From UBA349 sp964444115 (GTDB taxonomy: Archaea > Methanobacteriota > Methanobacteria > Methanobacteriales > Methanobacteriaceae), in the NCBI GenBank assembly GCA_964444115.1, contig CAYUFT010000084.1, positions 1 to 9,353 of the forward strand: a stretch of DNA of 9,353 nucleotides, written 5' to 3'. Below are positions 1 through 4,802 of the stretch, in pieces. Both the position numbers and the translations under genes were made by a program. The notes below the pieces were generated by a model. That model worked only from the letters and a program-made list of their open reading frames with translations. It had not been told where the DNA came from and searched no databases. Position 1 is the stretch's first letter. Each line of letters opens with the position of its first letter.

Positions 1-10
1 GGGTGAAACT

Positions 11-1357
11 ATGAATGACATAAAAAGCAAATTACTGAATTCAAAAACTCAGTTTATACGTATCTTATGGTGCGATAATGCTAATATTATCCGGGCCAAG
101 GCCTTGCATATAAACACTCTGAAAAAAATGAATTCTGACAGCGAACTTTCAGTTGGAATTTCCCGTGCCCAACAGGGTGTTCCGGTAATTTATGATGGTG
201 TAGTGGATGATTCTGGATTGGATCCGGTAGGAGAAATAACATTAAAAGGAGACTTATCTACTTTAACCCATTTACCATATGCTCCCGGCCATTCCCGAGT
301 CATAGGAGACATGATGGAACATGGTGAAGTTTGGGATAATTGTCCACGAGGATTTCTCAAAAGAATGATTTCTGATGCTCAAGAAGAAGGTTTGGAGATT
401 AAATCTGCATTTGAAAACGAATTTTACCTCCTTAAACAGGCAGATGAAACTCAAAATGATTATGAACCATCTGATTTTACCCCTTTTGCTTCAACCTACT
501 CCATGGATCAAAATGTAGAAGTTATTGGGGAAATTATCAAGTCATTAATTGCTCAGAATGTCCAGGTGGAGCAGTATTATCCAGAATCTGGCCCGGGACA
601 GCATGAAATCACGGTCAAATATGACCATGCCCTTCAATCTGCAGATAATCAGATTGTGTTCCGGGAAACTGTAAAAGCCATATCTTACAAAAACCGACTC
701 CGTGCTTCATTTCTACCCAGCATATTCCCCAACACTGCGGGCAGTGGTTGTCATATTCATATCAGTTTGTGGAAGAATCAGAATAATATTTTACACGACT
801 CTGAAGATAAATATGGCCTATCTATTGTATCCAGACAGTTCATTGCAGGAATATTACACCATCTGCCGGCATTAATGGCCATCACCACCCCCCTACCAAG
901 ATCATATCTCAGAATCCGTCCACAGATGTGGAGCGGAGCCTTTCAAGTTTGGGGTTTTAACAACAGAGAAGCAGCTATTAGAGTCATTCGAGAAGATAAT
1001 GGGAATATTCTACACTTTGAATTAAAAACAGTTGATGCATCATCCAATCCTTATTTGGCACTTGGAACAGTTATTGCCGCGGGAATGGATGGTATCAGAA
1101 AAGATATGGAATTACCAGAACCAGTGCAAAAAGATCCAAGTATATTAACTTCTGAGGAGAGAAATGCATTGGGTATTGAACCACTTCCGGATAATTTAGG
1201 TCAAGCACTGGATAATCTGGAAAAAGACCAAGTATTACTAAATGCAATGGGAGAGAAACTTTCAAAATCATATTTAGCTGTTAAAAATGCAGAATACGAA
1301 GCATTACTAAAGTTAGCACCGGAAAAAGAGTTAGAAATCCTCCTGGAGAAATATTGA
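11..1357 (+). CDS. Glutamine synthetase-like ligase (not canonical GlnA)
   Basis: This is a 448-residue member of the glutamine synthetase superfamily, which joins glutamate and an amine through an ATP-made gamma-glutamyl phosphate. An N-terminal beta-grasp domain (about 10-100) precedes the catalytic barrel. Visible metal and ATP positions are FENEF (E135, E137), ESGPGQHE (E192, E199) and GSGCHIH (H248). The substrate loop reads SYLRIRPQMWSG: R301 matches Arg321 of enteric GlnA, but the flap glutamate (Glu327), which helps deprotonate ammonium, aligns with W307, and Arg359 aligns with K339. The C-terminal adenylylation tyrosine motif is absent. The loop resembles FluG/nodulin-type and gamma-glutamyl-amine ligase relatives, so an amine rather than ammonia is the inferred co-substrate; which amine is not visible. 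ATG is preceded by GGTGA at 2-6. The superfamily call is firm, the substrate unknown. Confidence 0.9.
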   Translation: MNDIKSKLLNSKTQFIRILWCDNANIIRAKALHINTLKKMNSDSELSVGISRAQQGVPVIYDGVVDDSGLDPVGEITLKGDLSTLTHLPYAPGHSRVIGDMMEHGEVWDNCPRGFLKRMISDAQEEGLEIKSAFENEFYLLKQADETQNDYEPSDFTPFASTYSMDQNVEVIGEIIKSLIAQNVQVEQYYPESGPGQHEITVKYDHALQSADNQIVFRETVKAISYKNRLRASFLPSIFPNTAGSGCHIHISLWKNQNNILHDSEDKYGLSIVSRQFIAGILHHLPALMAITTPLPRSYLRIRPQMWSGAFQVWGFNNREAAIRVIREDNGNILHFELKTVDASSNPYLALGTVIAAGMDGIRKDMELPEPVQKDPSILTSEERNALGIEPLPDNLGQALDNLEKDQVLLNAMGEKLSKSYLAVKNAEYEALLKLAPEKELEILLEKY

Positions 1358-1370
1358 AAAAATTTAATCC

Positions 1371-1403
1371 CTTTAATTTTGATCAATTTTTTACTCCTTT
1401 ATT
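1371..1403 (+). terminator. T-rich terminator after the GS-like gene
   Basis: Several T-tracts without a GC hairpin start about 15 bases after the stop codon. This is the usual archaeal intrinsic terminator form. It lies upstream of the rubrerythrin TATA box, so the two genes are probably transcribed separately. Confidence 0.5.
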
Positions 1404-1430
1404 ATCAAAAAATTAACTCCTATCTTTGAA

Positions 1431-1446
1431 CCAAATATTTATAATT
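1431..1446 (+). promoter_or_regulatory. Rubrerythrin promoter (TATA box, weak BRE)
   Basis: An archaeal TATA-like TTTATAA sits at 1438-1444, preceded by CCAAA, which could serve as a BRE. Transcription would start about 25 bases downstream, near 1465-1470, giving a leader of roughly 40 bases before the ATG at 1511. The region is AT-rich, so the box is assigned by position as much as by sequence. Confidence 0.5.
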
Positions 1447-1466
1447 AGTTTCAAGTGTAAAAAAAA

Positions 1467-1488
1467 ATAATTAAATATATTTAATTAT
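1467..1488. repeat. 22-bp perfect AT palindrome in the rubrerythrin leader
   Basis: The sequence is perfectly self-complementary around the 1477/1478 junction, with half-site ATAATTAAATA. It lies just downstream of the expected transcription start of rubrerythrin and ends 12 bases before its ribosome-binding site. That is a good place for a repressor operator. It contains only A and T, so chance is a real alternative. Confidence 0.45.
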
Positions 1489-1510
1489 AATATTATAATG
1501 GAGGGATTTT

Positions 1511-2095
1511 ATGGAAAAAACTATAGAAAATTTGACCAAAGCATTCATTGGAGAAAGCCAAGCTCGTAACCGGTACACCATGTATGCTAAAGCAGCCAAA
1601 AAAGAAGGTTTTGAGCAAATATCTGAACTCTTCCTCTTAACAGCAGATAATGAGAGAGAACACGCTAAATGGTTATTTAGATTAATACAAGAGCTAAAAG
1701 AAGAATCTGATGAACCCTTAGATGAAATAATTGTTCAAGCAGAAGCACCACTAACCCTGGGCAATACCATTGATAATCTAAAAGCAGCTATAGCTGGAGA
1801 ACATTACGAAAATACTGTAATGTACCCTGAATTTGCAAAAGTTGCTAAAGATGAAGGATACTCAGAAATCGCAGAACGATTAATGGCCATATCCAAAGCA
1901 GAAGAACACCACGAGGGTCGATATATTAGTTTATTAAAACTGGTAGAAACAGGCACCTTCTTTAAAAAAGACGAACCAGTTAACTGGGTTTGCCGAAAAT
2001 GCGGATATGTGCGCAATGGAATTGAACCTCCAGAAAAATGCCCGGCATGTGACCATCCTACGGCATACTACGAAATACTCTGTGAAGACTACTAA
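1511..2095 (+). CDS. rbr: Rubrerythrin
   Basis: This cytosolic non-haem iron protein reduces hydrogen peroxide with electrons from rubredoxin or an NAD(P)H reductase, a standard oxidative-stress defence in anaerobes. At 194 residues it has the full two-domain form. The four-helix diiron domain carries E15 (IGESQARNRY), E48xxH51 (NEREHAKW), E97 and E100 (AGEHYENTVMYPEF) and E131xxH134 (KAEEHHEGRY). A C-terminal rubredoxin domain follows with C161xxC164 and C177xxC180. No ligand is missing, so it should be active. GGAGGG at 1500-1505, five bases before the ATG, fixes the start. It has its own TATA box, an AT palindrome in the leader and a T-rich terminator, so it looks monocistronic. Regulation by an oxidative or redox sensor is plausible but not shown. 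Confidence 0.97.
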   Translation: MEKTIENLTKAFIGESQARNRYTMYAKAAKKEGFEQISELFLLTADNEREHAKWLFRLIQELKEESDEPLDEIIVQAEAPLTLGNTIDNLKAAIAGEHYENTVMYPEFAKVAKDEGYSEIAERLMAISKAEEHHEGRYISLLKLVETGTFFKKDEPVNWVCRKCGYVRNGIEPPEKCPACDHPTAYYEILCEDY

Positions 2096-2103
2096 AAAGA
2101 ACT

Positions 2104-2127
2104 TATTTCTTTTTTCTACTTTTTTTA
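2104..2127 (+). terminator. T-rich terminator after rubrerythrin
   Basis: Three T-tracts (3, 6 and 7 Ts) separated by single C or A bases begin eight bases after the stop codon. No hairpin is needed for this archaeal type. Confidence 0.6.
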
Positions 2128-2229
2128 ATAAATTATAGTTATAACTAAGGACATTTCATTCTTGGAGATGTTATATGTAAAAATAATTTTTTTTTTCTTT
2201 GTAACCGAAGGCGAGTTTATTATTATTAT

Positions 2230-2245
2230 TTAGAATTAATTCTAA
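2230..2245. repeat. 16-bp perfect palindrome in the convergent gap
   Basis: TTAGAATTAATTCTAA is perfectly self-complementary. It lies in the gap between the convergent rubrerythrin gene and the secreted TIM-barrel gene. No promoter or start is attached to it, so its meaning is unknown and chance is possible. Confidence 0.35.
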
Positions 2246-2381
2246 TTTTACTTTAATAAAATGGAATATGGATCCAAAAAATAAATTTGGTGATGTTAAA
2301 ATAGATTTGAATCCTTTATATCACTTAAAAATAGACAATTTTAGTTTCAATTATTATTCATATAATTTAGTGGTGTTGGAT

Positions 2382-3140
2382 TTATTTTACACCATTGAAA
2401 TTGGATAATCCGTACCGGAATAGGATTACTCCATGGGTATATGGTTGTACCGCTTTGATTTCTGCAGATATGGTACTTGCATTTTTAGGAGTTGGATTTT
2501 TATCGGATTGGTAAGTTTCAAGCCCGGCCACAATTTTATCCGGGAAAATGAAATTGAAAAATTGGGTGTATTTTTTAACTTTGTTTGTTAAACCAGCTAC
2601 TCCCAGACCATACTCACCTACATAGAGTTGGGGGACTATGTAGTCGCATAAAGGTGCTATTAGATAGTAATTTTGGTTTCCATCCCATCCGTCAGGTTTA
2701 ACCGTGATGGAGAATGTTTCCCCCATAGTGGCCAATCGCATTTGTATAATTTCTAAAAGATATGCGGGCATATTATATGTTTCCACATCTAATTGAACCC
2801 CTATATTCATCTGAGCAACTTGTGAGGCATAACTGAACCCGGGATATACCCAAGCGTGGGTCTTTATTCCCACAGTATCAGCTTTCTTTTTTGCTTCGGA
2901 TAGTACGGATTGGTAATTATTATTTTTCACTAAAACGTATATATCTGTTATTCCGGCGTTTTTTAAGGTGCTGAAATTGATTTCTGATAGGGGTGTAGCA
3001 TTGGGGTTTATATAATAGCCTATGATAAAATTTTCACTATTTTCGGTAGTAGTGAAATTTCCTGTTGCAGCTACAAATCCTGAATTTAAACCTAATGATA
3101 GAGTAAGTATTAGAAATAATGATACAAATTTATATTTAAT
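2382..3140 (-). CDS. Secreted TIM-barrel glycosidase-like protein with an AUU start
   Basis: I read this as a 252-residue exported protein. The frame stays open 70 codons beyond the first conventional start (GTG at 2928-2930) up to a stop at 3141-3143. The extra part encodes an ideal signal peptide (KYKFVSLFLILTLSLGLNS...VAA, cleavage near residue 25) followed by a first barrel strand, GYYINPNATP. The GTG encodes Val71 inside strand DIYVLV and has no SD; ATT at 3138-3140 has GGGGGTG five bases upstream. The mature part resembles GH18-like and related TIM barrels: VQLDVE (D118, E120) at an acid strand, VPQLYVGEY at 169-177 and GVILFRYG at 237-244. Substrate is unknown; a wall or surface glycan is a guess. 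If AUU is not used, the gene may be a start-codon mutant. Confidence 0.75.
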   Translation of the reverse strand: MKYKFVSLFLILTLSLGLNSGFVAATGNFTTTENSENFIIGYYINPNATPLSEINFSTLKNAGITDIYVLVKNNNYQSVLSEAKKKADTVGIKTHAWVYPGFSYASQVAQMNIGVQLDVETYNMPAYLLEIIQMRLATMGETFSITVKPDGWDGNQNYYLIAPLCDYIVPQLYVGEYGLGVAGLTNKVKKYTQFFNFIFPDKIVAGLETYQSDKNPTPKNASTISAEIKAVQPYTHGVILFRYGLSNFNGVK

Positions 3141-3145
3141 CTAAA

Positions 3146-3152
3146 CACCCCC
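3146..3152 (-). promoter_or_regulatory. Ribosome-binding site that decides the AUU start
   Basis: GGGGGTG on the minus strand matches the anti-SD at its GGTG core. It stands five bases before ATT at 3140, the same spacing as in the rubrerythrin gene. No ATG, GTG or TTG follows at a usable distance. Confidence 0.7.
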
Positions 3153-3169
3153 AGATAAGAAACACATTA

Positions 3170-3183
3170 TAATTAATATAACT
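3170..3183 (-). promoter_or_regulatory. Candidate TATA box of the TIM-barrel gene
   Basis: Minus-strand TTATATTAATT lies 30-43 bases before the AUU start. Transcription starting about 25 bases downstream would begin just ahead of the ribosome-binding site, giving a very short leader. The AT-rich background makes this uncertain. Confidence 0.35.
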
Positions 3184-3259
3184 GTTCTTAATATTTGAAT
3201 ATAATGAACAATTAGATTAAGGATAAAATGAGAATATCATCAAATTAATGATTTATAGC

Positions 3260-3275
3260 AAAAAGAAAAAGAAAA
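3260..3275 (-). terminator. T-rich terminator of the 162-residue secreted gene
   Basis: On the minus strand, T-tracts of 4, 5 and 5 bases separated by single C residues begin about 16 bases after the stop codon. Confidence 0.5.
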
Positions 3276-3291
3276 TAATGGAATTAATTAA

Positions 3292-3780
3292 CTATTGGCC
3301 ATACCAGCATCTTTGTACTTGGGTCCATTTGATATAGTATATTGAAACTTTACTTCCGGCAGGGCCTTTTAAAGTCAGTGTCTTGCTTATTCCGTATTTT
3401 GGTATTTTAGTGTACTTTACTATTTTTGTTTTATAGTAGGTTTTAGTACTGGTTTTAATTTTGTATTTAACCGTTAGTTTGGAGCTTCTAACATCGGTCC
3501 ATTTGTATTTACCATTGTTATTGTAGATATAATATGAAATTTTTGTTTTGCTTCCACTATATTGTTCAGTAATGACGGAATTACTAAAATGGTCATGTTT
3601 GGCGATCCAGTAATATTGTCCCTTAAGGTCACCATGAGTTCTATCGGTTTTGTAATAGTGATTGGTAAAAACTTTTGTTTTGTATTTGGTTGGTACGTTC
3701 AATGCAAACGTGGAACCTATGGTTAATCCTACTACAGCCATTAATAAAACAGATAATACTATTATCTTTCGAATATCCAT
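3292..3780 (-). CDS. Small secreted Lys/Tyr/Thr-rich protein
   Basis: I do not recognise a named family. The 162-residue product has a clear signal peptide (charged MDIRK, hydrophobic run to about 22, cleavage near STFA at 26). The mature chain is basic and rich in Lys, Tyr and Thr, with alternating patterns such as KLTVKYKIKTSTKTYYKTKIVKY that suggest beta strands. There is one cysteine near the C-terminus and no membrane anchor. GGAGG at 3788-3792 is seven bases from the ATG. It diverges from a second small secreted gene across a shared 144-bp promoter region. A frameshifted fragment of this gene, or of a close homologue, lies at 4661-4765, so the family has been copied locally. A role in binding the cell wall or surface is only inferred from secretion and charge. 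Confidence 0.85.
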   Translation of the reverse strand: MDIRKIIVLSVLLMAVVGLTIGSTFALNVPTKYKTKVFTNHYYKTDRTHGDLKGQYYWIAKHDHFSNSVITEQYSGSKTKISYYIYNNNGKYKWTDVRSSKLTVKYKIKTSTKTYYKTKIVKYTKIPKYGISKTLTLKGPAGSKVSIYYIKWTQVQRCWYGQ

Positions 3781-3833
3781 TTTTTAACCTCCTACTTAAA
3801 TACTATCTATATAATTAAATTTAAAAGTTTTAA

Positions 3834-3841
3834 TATATAAA
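3834..3841 (-). promoter_or_regulatory. TATA box of the 162-residue gene (divergent region)
   Basis: Minus-strand TTTATATA lies about 55 bases before the start at 3780. It is the same octamer as the plus-strand box at 3872-3879, so the two boxes face away from each other with 30 bases between them. Confidence 0.6.
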
Positions 3842-3871
3842 TATTTTGTTATTTGATGTTTAATAATAAAT

Positions 3872-3879
3872 TTTATATA
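3872..3879 (+). promoter_or_regulatory. TATA box of the 140-residue gene (divergent region)
   Basis: TTTATATA lies about 50 bases before the ATG at 3925, with an A-rich stretch just upstream that could serve as BRE. The leader would be about 25 bases long. Confidence 0.6.
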
Positions 3880-3924
3880 TTTACTTATAATAATTATTAT
3901 TAATAGTTCTTAGGAGGTATTATA

Positions 3925-4347
3925 ATGAAAATGAAGATGTTGGCCTTATTGGCGATTTTTGTGATTGCAGTTTCTGCTCTTAGTTTTGCAGAACCAGCCT
4001 CAGCAGCCAAGAAGGGATACTTAATAGATCATGGAACTAAATATTTTATTGATGACGGGGATGGGAGCAAGGACAAAATAACCTGGAAAACCTACTGGTA
4101 TACAAAAAATACTCGTAAAGTGGTTAGAACTTTTTATTTTAAAAATGAAGCTGGTAAATGGATTAACTGTGGATCAGATATTTTCACTATGAAAAAAGTT
4201 TCCAAAACCAAACTAAAACTGGTTCAAGTCAGTGGAACTTATAAAAAAACTTCATACCTTAAAACCAAAAAAACAACCCGTAAATACTACTGGTACGTTT
4301 TCCGGCCTAAAAATTTAACGGGATATAAACAAGGACCTCTAGTTTAA
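3925..4347 (+). CDS. Small secreted basic protein with a possible Ca-binding loop
   Basis: I do not recognise a named family. The 140-residue product starts with a signal peptide (MKMKMLALLAIFVIAVSALS, cleavage near ASAA at 27-28). The mature part is rich in Lys, Tyr, Thr and Trp, for example TWKTYWYTKNTRK and TRKYYWYVFRPKN. An acidic patch, DDGDGSKD at 43-50, fits the DxDGxxD pattern of calcium-binding loops, but a single short match is weak evidence. GGAGG at 3913-3917 is seven bases from the ATG. It diverges from the 162-residue secreted gene and has similar composition, so joint expression at the cell surface is likely. Its last five codons and stop lie inside a 42-bp tandem repeat that continues downstream. 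Confidence 0.85.
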   Translation: MKMKMLALLAIFVIAVSALSFAEPASAAKKGYLIDHGTKYFIDDGDGSKDKITWKTYWYTKNTRKVVRTFYFKNEAGKWINCGSDIFTMKKVSKTKLKLVQVSGTYKKTSYLKTKKTTRKYYWYVFRPKNLTGYKQGPLV

Positions 4348-4442
4348 TTAATTATTTTAAAGGGCTTTTAACAAGGACCTCTAGTTTAATTAATTATTTT
4401 AAAGGGCTTTCAACAAGGACCTCCAATTAAATTAATTATTTT
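4328..4442 (+). repeat. 42-bp tandem repeat (2.7 copies) spanning a gene end
   Basis: Units start at 4328, 4370 and 4412, each beginning AACAAGGACCTC. Units 1 and 2 differ at only the last base; unit 3 is partial and diverges after about 12 bases. The period is a multiple of three, and unit 1 includes the last codons and stop of the preceding gene, so unit 2 repeats the same in-frame codons and stop. This looks like recent slippage or unequal recombination. Confidence 0.9.
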
Positions 4443-4510
4443 TTTTTAATATTATTATTTTTTATATCAAGATATTTAACAAAATACCCTAATTGCTGAC
4501 ATTTTAATAA
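4419..4510 (+). repeat. Dispersed repeat segment 1, copy A
   Basis: This ~92-bp segment matches 7284-7378 in the same orientation with a few small gaps. Shared landmarks are ACCTCC at the left, TTTTTTAATATTATTATTTT, ATCAAGA, ACAAAATACCCTAAT and TGCTGACATTTTAATAA. In copy B it is part of the tspO leader, and its left end is a ribosome-binding site on the minus strand. Here no gene follows that site. The T-tracts may also serve as terminator for the 140-residue gene. Confidence 0.85.
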
Positions 4511-4551
4511 ATTTAAAAAAATAGTATTAGCTATTATATAGAATAGCATGC

Positions 4552-4660
4552 TAAAACATCACTTATTATTGATAAATCAAACTAGAATAATAGTAATATC
4601 CCAGAATTATGTATATGGTTTAGAATATCAATACATAAATATAAATAATATATCTATAAC
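4552..4660 (-). repeat. Dispersed repeat segment 2, copy A (inverted)
   Basis: The reverse complement of this segment aligns with 7418-7528, roughly 75% by eye with small gaps. The best-conserved core is TTGATATTCTAAACCATAT. Around it, plus-strand TTATGTAT (4607-4614) pairs with ATACATAA (4631-4638), leaving GGTTTAGA as the loop. Confidence 0.75.
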
Positions 4661-4765
4661 TAGGTTTTAGTAGGGGTTTTAATTTTATATTTAACCGTTA
4701 ATTTGGAGTTTCTAACATCTACCCCTTATTTAACGTGTTATTGTAGATATAATATGAAATTTTTG
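4661..4765 (-). pseudogene. Frameshifted fragment of the 162-residue secreted gene
   Basis: This segment is closely similar to 3437-3545, which encodes about residues 78-114 of the intact neighbour. On the minus strand one frame reads KISYYIYNN and then stops; after a net 4-bp loss another frame reads VDVRNSKLTVKYKIKTPTKT, against TDVRSSKLTVKYKIKTSTKT in the intact protein. No start, signal peptide or 3' end remains. ACTAGGTT occurs at both edges (4659-4666 and 4766-4773), which may mark the junction, though the left copy partly belongs to the homologous stretch. Confidence 0.85.
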
Positions 4766-4777
4766 ACTAGGTTCTAA

Positions 4778-4798
4778 ATAAAAAAAATAAAAAAAGGA
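4778..4798 (-). terminator. T-rich terminator of the propeller gene
   Basis: On the minus strand CTCC is followed by runs of 7 and 8 Ts starting a few bases after the stop codon at 4803-4805. This is a strong archaeal poly-T terminator. Confidence 0.65.
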
Positions 4799-4802
4799 GA
4801 GA

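Larger units (their letters stand above)
4348..4802. other. Gene-free mosaic region built of local copies
   Basis: No intact gene was found in this 455-bp gap between two convergent genes. From left to right it holds the 42-bp tandem repeat, a direct copy of the tspO leader (4419-4510), two short dyads (GCTATT/AATAGC at 4530-4547 and TAGCATGCTA at 4544-4553), an inverted copy of the sequence farther upstream of tspO (4552-4660), a broken fragment of the 162-residue gene (4661-4765) and the propeller gene's terminator. Almost the whole gap is explained by duplication of neighbouring sequence. Confidence 0.75.

Noticed and set aside
2268..2408. A 46-codon plus-strand frame beginning MDPKNKFGDVK
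   Set aside because: It has no ribosome-binding site, overlaps the 3' end of the opposite-strand TIM-barrel gene, and shows no recognisable motif. In DNA this AT-rich the evidence is too thin for a gene call.
4328..4442. The 42-bp repeat considered as a CRISPR array
   Set aside because: The units are directly adjacent with no unique spacers, and no cas genes are present.
4419..4660. The dispersed repeats considered as an insertion sequence or MITE
   Set aside because: No terminal inverted repeats bounding a unit, no consistent target-site duplication and no transposase were found. The two segments also differ in relative orientation between sites. ACTAGGTT at 4659-4666 and 4766-4773 flanks only the gene fragment and partly belongs to its homology.
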